Below, one piece after another: positions 17,946-25,894 of a DNA stretch of 64,000 nucleotides. A program made the position numbers and the translations under genes. The stretch covers positions 2,480,001-2,544,000 of the forward strand of contig NZ_JAUSZI010000002.1 in NCBI RefSeq assembly GCF_030817415.1, written 5' to 3'. This DNA is from Streptomyces umbrinus. Lineage in GTDB: Bacteria; Actinomycetota; Actinomycetes; Streptomycetales; Streptomycetaceae. Position 1 is the stretch's first letter. The number at the start of each line of letters is the position of its first letter. The notes beneath the pieces were generated by a model. That model did not search any database, was not told the DNA's origin, and saw only the letters and a list, made by a program, of their open reading frames with translations.

Positions 17946-18159
17946 TCAGCGGCGCGACCTCGTCCACCGCCTTCCGGCGGGGCCGGCCGTTCGACACCCT
18001 CCTCGGTGGCGCGGCAGGGGCCTGCCCGGACAGATACTTGCGGACCGTCTTCCTGTTCAGGCCCGTCTCCTTGGCGACCTCCGTCAAAGTCACCGCACCG
18101 GACTCGAACAGGGCACGGAAGCGCCGGAGTTCCAACCAGCGTTGTGGGTCCAAGACCAT
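17945..18159 (-). pseudogene. IS21-type IstA transposase, N-terminal fragment
   Basis: From ATG 18159 the frame reads MVLDPQRWLELRRFRALFES, then AVTLTEVAKETGLNRKTVRKYL, an N-terminal HTH characteristic of IS21-like IstA proteins. It breaks after the VDEVAPLI segment at the junction with the recombinase fragment on the opposite strand. No catalytic domain or IstB partner follows, so it is a remnant. Confidence 0.6.
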
Positions 18160-18289
18160 CGTCAGCTGCCCTCCGCCGCCCCTTGCCAACCAGCAGCAGA
18201 GTGCCGAGCAACAGGACTCACCACATCAACAAGCGGCCCTTTTCACTCGTACGTGACTGGCCGCGTTCACACGTACGCCGACACCCCGG

Positions 18290-18776
18290 TCCGCCTCGAC
18301 GGCAGCATCCTGGCGGCGATCACCCGCGAGTAGCCAGACACCATCACCAAGACCGGCGGCCGGCCGCTCTGCCCATAGCCCAGCGGGATGTCCGCCTCCG
18401 GAAACCACAGGTCGCACTTGGCCAGCTCACCGGGCTGATAGACCGTCCGCGAGACCGGATCCACCGGAACGTAGGCGGGCCGCAGCTCGCGCACCCTCTC
18501 CTTCAAGATGGTCATCCCGCGTTCCCAGCCGATCCGCTCGGCGATCACGGTCGCCGGCATCGTCGGCGTCTCTCTGAGCAGCTCGCGGATCTGCACCTCG
18601 ACCGCGTCGACCGCCGAGCCCTTCAACGGTCTCTCGTACTTCGGCGGCCGGTCATGCGCGAGCGCCCGCTTCACCGTGTTCTTCGAGATACCAAGGTGCC
18701 GGGCGATCGCCCGGATCGGCATCTGCTCGGCCCGGTGCAACCGACGGATCTCTGCCCAGTCCTCCACAAGGATCAC
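18290..18776 (-). pseudogene. Second IS21-type IstA fragment
   Basis: From GTG 18776 the protein reads MILVEDWAEIRRLHRAEQ, IRAIARHLGISKNTVKRALA and RPPKYERP. It continues through the linker (TPTMPATVIAERIGWERG) into the start of the DDE core (GELAKCDLWFPEADIPLGYG, PVLVMVSGYSRVIAARMLPS). It is cut off near 18290, before the rest of the catalytic core. It is clearly a different IS21 lineage from the neighbouring fragment. Translation of the intervening hundred bases shows nothing recognisable. Confidence 0.65.
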
Positions 18777-18864
18777 CTCTTCCTCCTGGCCTTGATCAAC
18801 AAGGCCAGAGTCAGACGAAGATCACCACATGAGTCACTTTTGATCCGCCGTCAGAGGGTCCGCG

Positions 18865-18996
18865 TTAAGCCGACGCCGACAAAACCGCCTTGGCGGCCTG
18901 CTCGTTTAGCCTGCGCCAGCACCGGCAGCAGTACTGGCGGTCGAGATATCCGACCGGGGCACCGCAGGTGACGCAGTCGCGTTGCTTCTTGCCCAT
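18865..18996 (-). CDS. Small zinc-ribbon protein, 43 aa
   Basis: ATG 18996 opens a 43-codon frame ending with TAA: MGKKQRDCVTCGAPVGYLDR, then QYCCRCWRRLNEQAAKAV and a short tail. Two CxxC-type pairs (CVTC and CCRC) suggest a treble-clef or zinc-ribbon fold. Longer proteins beginning this way accompany recombinase and XRE genes in other actinomycetes, to my recollection, so this may be a shortened copy. It lies 13 bases after the XRE gene on the same strand. Its function is unknown; a DNA-binding accessory role to the recombinase is a guess. Confidence 0.5.
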   Translation of the reverse strand: MGKKQRDCVTCGAPVGYLDRQYCCRCWRRLNEQAAKAVLSASA

Positions 18997-19009
18997 AGCA
19001 GCCCGCCGG

Positions 19010-19324
19010 TCACAAAGGCGGCATCGACCGGCCCCTGGCGGAGGCGGCCTGCGGCAGGTCGGCTACTGGATGAGGAGGTGTGATGGGCCGTTCGACGGGG
19101 GTGGTGTCGACCTCGATCAGGTCGTTGGGGGTGCACTCCAGCGCGGTGCACAACGCGGCCAGCGTGGTCATCTTCACTTGAGAGGGTTCCTTGGTGAACA
19201 GCGCGGACACCGATGCCGAGGACAGTTCCAGGCCGGCCTTCTCGGCCAGCAGCCGCCGCAGTTCCGTCCCGGTCCACACCTCGCGCTGGGCGGCGGCCAT
19301 CCGCAGCCGCCATTGGATCTTCAT
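19010..19324 (-). CDS. XRE-type HTH regulator
   Basis: The 104-aa product starts at ATG 19324 (MKIQWRLRMAAAQREVWTGT) after GGAAGGACACC. It is an XRE-like helix-turn-helix: TELRRLLAEKAGLELSSASV, SALFTKEPSQVKMTTLAALC and TALECTPNDLIEVD, the SinR/Cro-like pattern often called HTH_26. The C-terminal tail after about residue 78 is Pro-rich and probably disordered. It follows the recombinase gene by 53 bases on the same strand and precedes the small zinc-ribbon gene. This three-gene set looks like an integration module, with this protein a candidate regulator of the recombinase. Confidence 0.75.
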   Translation of the reverse strand: MKIQWRLRMAAAQREVWTGTELRRLLAEKAGLELSSASVSALFTKEPSQVKMTTLAALCTALECTPNDLIEVDTTPVERPITPPHPVADLPQAASARGRSMPPL

Positions 19325-19377
19325 GCCGTGGTGTCCTTCCCGGTCAGCTCGGCCAATGTGCTGGCGACAGCGCGTTG

Positions 19378-20391
19378 CTAGGCGTCCTCGATGAAGGTCG
19401 CGGAGGGCCGGACATATCGCATGGTCGAGCTGACGGTCCAGTGACCGAGCATCTGCTGGATCGCGACGAGATCGACGCCGCGTTCGTAGTTGTGCGTCGC
19501 GCAGGCTCTTCGCAGAGCATGCGGGCTGAACCGCTCGGATGCCGGGCGCCCTTCGAGTTCCATCAGATAGCGGAGTCGGTTGCGGATGGTCCCGCGATGC
19601 AGGCTGCCGCCGGACTCGTCGGCGAAGAGCACCGGCGAGTCGGGGAACTTGGGCCGCACGTCCTCCAGGAACCACCGCAGCACCAGGTCCAGCCCGTCGA
19701 GCATGGGCACCCACCGAGGCCGCGGCCCGGACGTGTGTGCTCCCTTGCCGAAGCGGACGTGGAGCTTGCCGAACGGGCCTCGGGTGAAGTGCAGGTCCGG
19801 CTTCTCCAGGAGCGACGCTTCCTCGGAGCGGAGCCCAGCGTGATACAGCGTCCGGAACATCGCATAATCCCGGGCGGCGGGTCCGTACTTTCTCGCGGTG
19901 GCGATCCGCTGCTTCATGAAGTCGAAGAACTCCGTCACCCGCTCCGGTGTCGGAGGCGGCAGCAGAGCGGGCGAGTCGTCCCCGACATGCCGGGAAGCGT
20001 TGAACTCGTCGACTGGGCAGACGAGGCGGACTCCGAACGCGGCCTCGATCTCGACAGCTTTGCGGGCCTGCAGGAACCGGTGAAAGCCCTTGAAGATCTG
20101 CACATACTCGCGCCGGGTGGACGTCGCCCGACCCCTCACCCCCAAGTCACCGACCACGCGGTCGATGTCCTCCGGCGTCACCTCCCACGCGGGCCGCCCC
20201 AGCGCAGCCAGGGTTCGCTCCAGCAGACCGACGTCGTTGTCGATGGTCACCGGGCTGAACCCGCGGGCCCGCCACGAGGCGACGAACGCGTCGACGCACG
20301 CGGCCTGGAACTGCCACGGGTCCGTCGCCAGCGGCTCCTGCGGGACAGCCCCGCCCGCGATGACCTGCAGTCTCGCCTCGGCCACCGGCAC
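19378..20391 (-). CDS. Site-specific tyrosine recombinase/integrase
   Basis: The 337-aa protein has an N-terminal core-binding domain (about residues 25-125) and a complete catalytic domain. Visible residues include the first Arg in LYHAGLRSEEASLL, a FGKGAHT Lys region, the HALRRACATH box, the GHWTVSSTMRY box and the Tyr nucleophile in MRYVRP. It cuts and rejoins DNA at specific sites (an XerD/phage-integrase relative). It appears intact, unlike nearby mobile genes. It is followed on the same strand by XRE and zinc-ribbon genes. No tRNA gene or att duplication could be found by eye, so its target site is not known. Confidence 0.88.
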   Translation of the reverse strand: MPVAEARLQVIAGGAVPQEPLATDPWQFQAACVDAFVASWRARGFSPVTIDNDVGLLERTLAALGRPAWEVTPEDIDRVVGDLGVRGRATSTRREYVQIFKGFHRFLQARKAVEIEAAFGVRLVCPVDEFNASRHVGDDSPALLPPPTPERVTEFFDFMKQRIATARKYGPAARDYAMFRTLYHAGLRSEEASLLEKPDLHFTRGPFGKLHVRFGKGAHTSGPRPRWVPMLDGLDLVLRWFLEDVRPKFPDSPVLFADESGGSLHRGTIRNRLRYLMELEGRPASERFSPHALRRACATHNYERGVDLVAIQQMLGHWTVSSTMRYVRPSATFIEDA

Positions 20392-20955
20392 ACCTTCCTC
20401 GCACCTGAACGGTCAAGGCAGCACCTGGACATTCGGGCTGCTGCCACGAGAACCAACGAGGACCGCAGGAACGGGAAACGGCCAGGTGACAGGGGCAACC
20501 CTTGTGAGGGAACAAGTGCCAGCCCCAGATGGCTGGACAAAACCCTTCAGCGACCCCCGACTCTGCGCGATCATCGAGACCGGCACCCAGTCGTACCGCC
20601 TCGCCCACACGAAGGCACAGCAGCAACTCAAAGTGCCAAATAGCCGACTTCGTCGCCCCATCGACTGGTTCCACGTCAAGCCGTTCCTCGGGGCCACTTC
20701 GGGCCGCCCGTGTCGGCTAAACGATCTCCAAGTGGGGCCAGCGCAGGCCGCCTTGGTGGTGCCTGCTGCTCAAACCGCCCGAGCCACACCAGCGTGCCCT
20801 CGCCCAGTACGGCACCGTCGACGGCGTCCGCTTCCGGCTCGGCGACGCCGTCGAGCACCTACGCCACTGCCCCCCGGCCACGCCTTCGGTGCCGACTTAA
20901 GGTGTGACTGAGGCTGAACGGTACGTGGCCTCGGCCGCCCACTCCACCTCCGCGG
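20392..20955. other. Gene-free stretch with recombinase/IS debris
   Basis: No supported gene is present. GGGGCCA-type words recur at 20692-20698 and 20733-20739 (compare 2915-3332). On the plus strand, about 20757-20899 gives a protein-like scrap (LLLKPPEPHQRALAQYGTVD, then GVRFRLGDAVEHLRHCPP) ending at a stop; it is not recognised and is probably a gene fragment. Confidence 0.3.
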
Positions 20956-21012
20956 GTGGCCCTGCTCCCCCTCGCGGCGTTGCGCACGGCAAGCCAGCAT
21001 TACCCATGGGTT

Positions 21013-21040
21013 CCATTATCCATGCAGGCATGGATAATGG
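21013..21040 (+). promoter_or_regulatory. Perfect 28-bp inverted repeat upstream of the terpene synthase
   Basis: CCATTATCCATGC (21013-21025) and GCATGGATAATGG (21028-21040) form a perfect 13-bp inverted repeat around AG, 38 bases before the GTG start. CCCATGGG lies just upstream (21003-21010). Its position suits a repressor operator for the diterpene operon. The IclR-type gene at the end of the locus is the obvious candidate regulator, by inference. Confidence 0.6.
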
Positions 21041-21078
21041 GATCTCTCTGCCGTGGTCGGCAACTCTGGAGGGTCCCA

Positions 21079-22215
21079 GTGCACGTAACACAACTCGCGA
21101 GTTCCACACTGCCTCCGCAGCATCGGTTCTACCTGCCGGAGCTGCCCCGCCTACTCCCCGTCGCCTACCACCCAAGCGCCGCTCAGATCGAGATCACCTC
21201 GAACGGCTGGATACGCCAGTTCCTCGGCGGCTGCTTCAGTAGCGAGGCGGAACTGCTCAGGTTTCTTCGCCAAAGGAACGGCCTGTACGGCCCTCTGACC
21301 GTTCCTCACACCACTGCGGAACGCGCCCAGAACATCGCCGACTGGTACCAGTACGTCACTGTCATCGACAGCTTCGTCTCGGACCGCTCGAACCTCGGTG
21401 CGAATCATGCCGGCGCCAGTGAGATCTTCGCCGAGATCACAGCCGTCTTCCGAGACGGCACCAGCGCTGCGGAGGACTTCCCCTACGGCAGTGCCGCGCA
21501 GGACCTCTGGCGGCGTATCAGCCCAGGCTTGAGCACCGCGCAAACCGTGCGGTTCGCTACCAGCTTGGACGCGTTTCTACGTGGGTGCGCAACCGAGATT
21601 CAGTCGAAGCTCAACGGCGAAGTTCCCGATTTCGACGCCTGCATGGCCATCCGGGTGGACAGCTTCGGCTGCGCGTTCCTCCAGCTACTGACCGAATATG
21701 CGGCGGATATAGACATGACCGGCCTGATTCCGTCTGGGGCGTTTGACGAGGTGCATGCGCACGGAATGCGACAGCTGATCATCGTCAATGACCTTCTCTC
21801 CTGGCGCAAGGAACACGCACAGGAGGACACCATGACCACGGTTCGAGTCCTGCTCACCCACGAGGGCCTCGACCTGCAGACGGCGGTTAATCGGTTGTGC
21901 CAGTTGGTCGAGCATCACGAGACGGAGTACATAGCCGCCAGGGACCACATCCTCGAGAGCCGCCTCGCAAAGCGGCCGGACGTTGTTGCCTACCTTGATG
22001 GGCTCGACTCGCTGATCGCCGGCAGCCAGGAGTTCGAGTACCTCACGCCACGCTACTTCGGCGATGGCGCCGTGTGGGACGGCACAACAGCGGGCTGGCT
22101 AAGCCTCGATGCACCAATAGCCAGATTCACTCCAACCCCAACTGGCGCCAGTGAGCGGACCGTCGGATCGCCGGAAGTATCAGGCGATCAGCCGGCCGAA
22201 GGAGTCAGCGCGTGA
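21079..22215 (+). CDS. Class I terpene synthase (probable diterpene cyclase) with degenerate Asp-rich motif
   Basis: The start is GTG 21079, preceded by GGAGGG (21068-21073) at 5-base spacing; the frame is open upstream but lacks ribosome binding sites. The 378-aa product has the alpha-helical fold signature of bacterial terpene cyclases. An NSE-type metal site reads N237-D-L-L-S241-W-R-K-E245, and a C-terminal Arg-Tyr pair is R325-Y326. Where DDxxD or DDxxxE is expected (IADWYQYVTVID, then SFVSD) it reads D97-S-F-V-S-D102, so the second Asp is Ser. Linkage to a GGPP synthase suggests GGPP as substrate and a diterpene product. The stop overlaps the P450 start (GTGA), indicating translational coupling. 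Confidence 0.82.
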   Translation: MHVTQLASSTLPPQHRFYLPELPRLLPVAYHPSAAQIEITSNGWIRQFLGGCFSSEAELLRFLRQRNGLYGPLTVPHTTAERAQNIADWYQYVTVIDSFVSDRSNLGANHAGASEIFAEITAVFRDGTSAAEDFPYGSAAQDLWRRISPGLSTAQTVRFATSLDAFLRGCATEIQSKLNGEVPDFDACMAIRVDSFGCAFLQLLTEYAADIDMTGLIPSGAFDEVHAHGMRQLIIVNDLLSWRKEHAQEDTMTTVRVLLTHEGLDLQTAVNRLCQLVEHHETEYIAARDHILESRLAKRPDVVAYLDGLDSLIAGSQEFEYLTPRYFGDGAVWDGTTAGWLSLDAPIARFTPTPTGASERTVGSPEVSGDQPAEGVSA

Positions 22216-23669
22216 ATTCCGACCCCCGAGGATCCTTGCAGGTGAAGAGGTCCGGAATCGCTCCAGGCGCACTCCCCCTGCTGGGTCATGCACTGCCTCT
22301 GTGGCGTCGGCCATTGGAGTTCCTCAGCGAGTTGCCCGACCACGGCGACCTTGTCGAACTCCGGCTCGGCCCCAAACGGGCCTACATTGCATGCGATCCG
22401 GAGACGACCCGACAGATGCTGCTCCAACCTCGCATCTTCGACAAAGGGGGGCCACTCTTCGAGACAGCACGGCGACTCGTGGGGAACGGTCTGGTGGCAT
22501 CGCTGTGGGAAGAGCACCGGAGACAGCGCCGCATGGTACAGCCGTCGTTTCACCAAGCACGTATGCCGAAGTACGCCGAACTGATGCTCAAAGAGATCGA
22601 CCAAGAACTGGCCTCCTGGGCTCCAGGACACACCGTCGACATTCTCCAGGCGATGCACGACCTGACGCTGAGAATCGCGGCCCGGACCATGTTCAGCAGC
22701 CTCATCAGTGACGAAACTGCGACTAAGGTCCAGGAGTTCATGCCGGTCATACTCCGTGGCGTCTACGTCCGCACGGTTGCACCAGTCGATTGGCTACATA
22801 AGCTTCCAACGGCGGCGAACCGCCGTTACGACTACGCGTCAGCCGGTATGAAGCATGTCATCACTCAGATGATCAACGACCACCACCGAAGCGGGACGGA
22901 CCGCGGCGACCTGTTGTCCATGCTGATGAGCGCCCGTGATGGCGAAGATGGCGACCGGCTGAGTGACGAGGAGATCCACAATCAGGTCATGACGCTGATC
23001 GTCGGAGGCACCGAGACCACTGGCAACGCGACGGCTTCCGCTTTGCAGATGCTGGCCTTGAACCCCGATGTCGAACGGCGCATGCACACCGAAGTCGATG
23101 AAGTCCTCGGCGGTCGCCAGCCCAGCTTCGAGGACCTACCCCGCCTCGACTACTGCTATCGAGTGTTGTACGAAACCTTGCGCCTGCGCCCACCTGTGTG
23201 GCTCGTGACGCGAACAACCACCAGGGACACAGAACTTGCAGGGCGACAACTACGCTCGGGGACAACCCTCTTCTACAGCCCCTACCTCCTGCACTTGAAT
23301 CCCGATCTGTTCCCAGAGCCGGAACGGTTCGATCCCGACCGGTGGCTGCCGGGACGCAACGTCGATCTACCCCCGGGCGCCATGCTTCCCTTCGGGTTGG
23401 GCAGCCGAAAGTGCATCGGCGACAAATTCGGCCTGGCAGAGATCACATTGACCCTGGCAGCCATCGCCTCGCGCTGGCAACTGCGGATCGTCCCGGGTGA
23501 GCCGACCAAGACGCGTACCGCTCCGGAAATGACTCTGGGGACAGGGCCTCTGACCATGGTCGTCGAGCGTCGTGTATCCACTCGCCCGACGACCGGGGGC
23601 CCGTCCGAGTCCGCCCCACCTCCGAGTAGAGGCTGTCCGTACTCAAGGACAGACGAGTCCCAAGGGTGA
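22212..23669 (+). CDS. Cytochrome P450, terpene oxidase
   Basis: The 485-aa P450 has the I-helix oxygen motif GGTETT, the K-helix ExxR (E321-T-L-R324), a PERFDPDRW segment and the heme-ligand loop FGLGSRKCIG with Cys401. The sequence style (LPLLGHALPLWRRPLEFLSE at the N-terminus) resembles the pentalenene-oxygenase group of soluble actinomycete P450s, which hydroxylate terpene skeletons stepwise. It starts at GTG 22212, overlapping the cyclase stop by four bases, so it almost certainly oxidises that cyclase's product. The C-terminal 30 residues are low-complexity. No ferredoxin gene is adjacent. Confidence 0.9.
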   Translation: MNSDPRGSLQVKRSGIAPGALPLLGHALPLWRRPLEFLSELPDHGDLVELRLGPKRAYIACDPETTRQMLLQPRIFDKGGPLFETARRLVGNGLVASLWEEHRRQRRMVQPSFHQARMPKYAELMLKEIDQELASWAPGHTVDILQAMHDLTLRIAARTMFSSLISDETATKVQEFMPVILRGVYVRTVAPVDWLHKLPTAANRRYDYASAGMKHVITQMINDHHRSGTDRGDLLSMLMSARDGEDGDRLSDEEIHNQVMTLIVGGTETTGNATASALQMLALNPDVERRMHTEVDEVLGGRQPSFEDLPRLDYCYRVLYETLRLRPPVWLVTRTTTRDTELAGRQLRSGTTLFYSPYLLHLNPDLFPEPERFDPDRWLPGRNVDLPPGAMLPFGLGSRKCIGDKFGLAEITLTLAAIASRWQLRIVPGEPTKTRTAPEMTLGTGPLTMVVERRVSTRPTTGGPSESAPPPSRGCPYSRTDESQG

Positions 23670-23753
23670 CGATCATCGGGTCACCGGTGAGTTCTACCGC
23701 GGCGTTTGGTGATGGCTCGGGCAATCCGCGGGCCGACCGTGCCGATGACCAAC

Positions 23754-23777
23754 TCCATAGATATAGAAATCTATGGA
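23754..23777 (+). promoter_or_regulatory. Inverted repeat upstream of the GGPP synthase
   Basis: TCCATAGAT (23754-23762) and ATCTATGGA (23769-23777) form a perfect 9-bp inverted repeat around ATAGAA, about 100 bases before the GGPP synthase start. The half-site resembles the TCCATGC half-site of the cyclase operator at 21013-21040 (shared TCCAT/ATGGA core), although the spacing differs. It is a candidate operator in the 211-base gap between P450 and GGPP synthase. Confidence 0.5.
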
Positions 23778-23880
23778 TAAGGAGATTTATCAGGGGTCCC
23801 GAGTGCTTGGGCAGCGGCGTGCATCGTCCACCCCTGAGCCACACACTTTGGGCGCACTCGACGGGAAGCGAGGTAGCGGA

Positions 23881-24888
23881 ATGCCTGTCCACGACAGCCT
23901 GTTACTGCTTGACGACGTTGAACCTCTCGGCCAACTCGTGGCCGACGAGCTGGAGAAGCGCTGGGCAGACGGGACCGGAGCGCTCGATGCGATCTGCCAC
24001 TACTCCCTGGTGCCTACTGGGAAGTTGTTCCGGCCCATCCTCCTGCTGGACTCGGCGCGGGCGGTCGGCGGCGACGCGGCCGCCGTGCTGCCCGCCGCCG
24101 CGGGGGCGGAGTGTGGCCACGTCGCGAGCCTCATACATGACGACATCATTGACCAGGACGATCTCCGCCGGGGACGCCCCTCGGTGCAGAACAAGTACGG
24201 AATCAACGACGCTATCGTCGCCGGGGACGCCCTGCTCTTCGACCACTTCGCCTCCCTCGCCGAATGCCGGCAGACGGGAGTGCCGGACAGTCGCGTCGCC
24301 GCGGCGCTGGAGGCCGTTGCACGGGCCGGATTGGATCTCTGCCGCGGGCAGAGCCTCGAAGCGGAATTGACCGCCAGTCGCAGGTTCGACGCTGCCACCT
24401 ATCTTCAGGTGGCCATGCTCAAGACGGCCGCCTTTTTCAGGGGCTCCTGCGAAAGCGGCGCCCTTCTCGGTGGTGGTTCACCGGACCAGGTGGAAGCACT
24501 TCGGCTCTACGGTGAATCGATCGGTACGGCCTTCCAGATACACGACGACCTTCTGGCTTACCTGAGTAAGAGTGACGTAACAGGCAAGCCCGACATCAGT
24601 GATGTGCAGAATGGCCGCGTGACGCTTCCCGTGATCATTGCCTACGAGGCGGGCACCGCCGAGCAGAGGCAACAGATCTCGAATGCACTGTTCTTCTCGG
24701 CGGATCCGGAGCAAGGTCTCACGGCACTGACCAAAATCACCAGCGAAACGGGCGCAGTCGCCGCAGCGTCACGCATGGCGCGAACCTATGCCGAGACCGC
24801 CAAGAACGCAGTCCTGACCCTCCCTGCCTCCCCGAGCCGAGATCGACTGATCTTCTTCGCTGATGCGGTCATCAGCCGAGACTACTGA
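23881..24888 (+). CDS. Geranylgeranyl diphosphate synthase-type polyprenyl synthetase
   Basis: The 335-aa product from ATG 23881 (MPVHDSLLLLDD) follows AAGCGAGG; the frame is also open from 23773 but lacks a good site there. It makes linear prenyl diphosphates by condensing IPP with allylic diphosphates. The first Asp-rich motif is D87-D-I-I-D91 in LIHDDIIDQDDLRRGRPS. The second is D222-D-L-L-A, with the last Asp replaced as in several CrtE-type GGPP synthases. KxxxD and QNGRVTLP segments follow. A TTA codon at 23902 (Leu8) suggests bldA control. It supplies the cyclase two genes upstream; C20 chain length is inferred from context. Confidence 0.88.
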   Translation: MPVHDSLLLLDDVEPLGQLVADELEKRWADGTGALDAICHYSLVPTGKLFRPILLLDSARAVGGDAAAVLPAAAGAECGHVASLIHDDIIDQDDLRRGRPSVQNKYGINDAIVAGDALLFDHFASLAECRQTGVPDSRVAAALEAVARAGLDLCRGQSLEAELTASRRFDAATYLQVAMLKTAAFFRGSCESGALLGGGSPDQVEALRLYGESIGTAFQIHDDLLAYLSKSDVTGKPDISDVQNGRVTLPVIIAYEAGTAEQRQQISNALFFSADPEQGLTALTKITSETGAVAAASRMARTYAETAKNAVLTLPASPSRDRLIFFADAVISRDY

Positions 24889-24909
24889 TGTCGTCTGTCC
24901 TGCACGGCA

Positions 24910-25719
24910 GTGGAGAGGAGGCTGGAACGTGGAGGACATCCCGTCAGGCGCAGTGGAATAGCTGCGATGGTGTTGGAGGCCTTTCCACCGGGGCGAACAG
25001 CGATCGGTGTGACTGAGCTTGCCCGCCGGTGCGGCCTGGCGAAGGCGACAACACACAGAACTCTGCGAATTCTGGAGACCATAGGAATGGTCGAGCGCCA
25101 GGAGGCCGGCTACCTCCTGGGATGTCTCATCAGGCGGCTCGCCGATATCCATGACGGCCGGTCGCCATCACAACTCCGGGATTGTGTTCTGCCCTACATG
25201 CTTGATCTCTACGAAGAAACGCACTTGACGGTCCATCTTGGCGTATGGACTGGTGAGAGTGTCCTCATCGGAGAACCTCCGCGGGAAGACAGACAGACGC
25301 ATCTTCCCGGAGGTGGAAGCACGTATCCTTGTTCACTGCCCTGCCCTGCCCTGCCCTGCCCTGCCCTGCCCTGCCCTGCCCTGCCCTGCCCTGCCCTGGG
25401 AAGGGTGCTTCTGGCACACACCGATGACTACTCCCGGCTTCGGGTCCTCCGGGCCAGGCTGCGCCACTTCACGGCAGAGACTGTCGTGTCACCGGGGCTC
25501 CTGGAACGGGAGTTGGCAGCCGTCCGCGCGGAGGGGCTGGCTTGCAGCTGGAACCAATCTCTTCCCGACATAGCGGATATAGCCGCACCAATCCAGGACG
25601 CCGACGAATGCGTGGTGGCCGCGATCTCCGTGTCGGGTCCCTTGGATGCTTCGACATCGACACCGCGGCCCGTCATGTCCGTCGTACCGCTCGCGCTGCG
25701 TCCTTGTCACCCTGCCTGA
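24910..25719 (+). CDS. IclR-type regulator with internal pentanucleotide repeat; frame is patchwork, possibly a pseudogene
   Basis: An IclR-type winged HTH is clear (AIGVTELARRCGLAKATTHR, then TLRILETIGMVERQ). The ligand-binding domain is scrambled by indels. After ESVLI the expected ENLRGKTDRRIFPEVEAR continues one frame over. Twelve CTGCC repeats (25336-25395) follow, and then ALGRVLLAHTDDY returns in the first frame. Near the end, the expected GCFDIDTAARHVRR lies in another frame after about 25646. The 5' end also looks shifted: GAGGAGG and GTG 24929 give VEDIPSGAVE and then a stop. The annotated 269-aa frame thus stays open but contains out-of-frame stretches. Position suggests control of the diterpene genes. 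Confidence 0.6.
   Translation: MERRLERGGHPVRRSGIAAMVLEAFPPGRTAIGVTELARRCGLAKATTHRTLRILETIGMVERQEAGYLLGCLIRRLADIHDGRSPSQLRDCVLPYMLDLYEETHLTVHLGVWTGESVLIGEPPREDRQTHLPGGGSTYPCSLPCPALPCPALPCPALPCPALGRVLLAHTDDYSRLRVLRARLRHFTAETVVSPGLLERELAAVRAEGLACSWNQSLPDIADIAAPIQDADECVVAAISVSGPLDASTSTPRPVMSVVPLALRPCHPA
25336..25395 (+). repeat. Twelve perfect CTGCC repeats inside the IclR-type gene
   Basis: Sixty bases consist of twelve uninterrupted CTGCC units, coding for a (Pro-Cys-Pro-Ala-Leu)-type run. A five-base unit in a coding frame changes the reading frame with each gain or loss, the arrangement seen in slipped-strand phase variation of other bacteria. Whether it varies here is unknown. Confidence 0.9.
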
Positions 25720-25794
25720 CTGAGGCTCCCAGGCCAGCGGGGCGCGTCGACAGTATCAACTCGTCTCTACAATGCGTCTGAACCAATCAGCACT

Positions 25795-25834
25795 CCACTG
25801 GCTTGCCTGAAGCGTCAAACAGGCAGGCCAGTGG
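25795..25834 (+). terminator. Hairpin terminator after the diterpene locus
   Basis: CCACTGGCTTGCCTG (25795-25809) pairs with CAGGCAGGCCAGTGG (25820-25834) over 15 positions with one G-U, around a 10-base loop. It lies about 75 bases after the IclR stop and before the IS630 element, so it closes the diterpene transcript. Confidence 0.7.
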
Positions 25835-25894
25835 TCTAAGCGGTCTGGGTGATGTCGGTTGCGGTGTGGGTAGGCGTCCTGCGGGAGGGACGCG

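Noticed and set aside
20956..21078. Longer N-terminus for the terpene synthase (ATG 20956)
   Set aside because: It would place the 28-bp operator palindrome inside the gene and has no ribosome binding site; GTG 21079 has GGAGGG at 5-base spacing.
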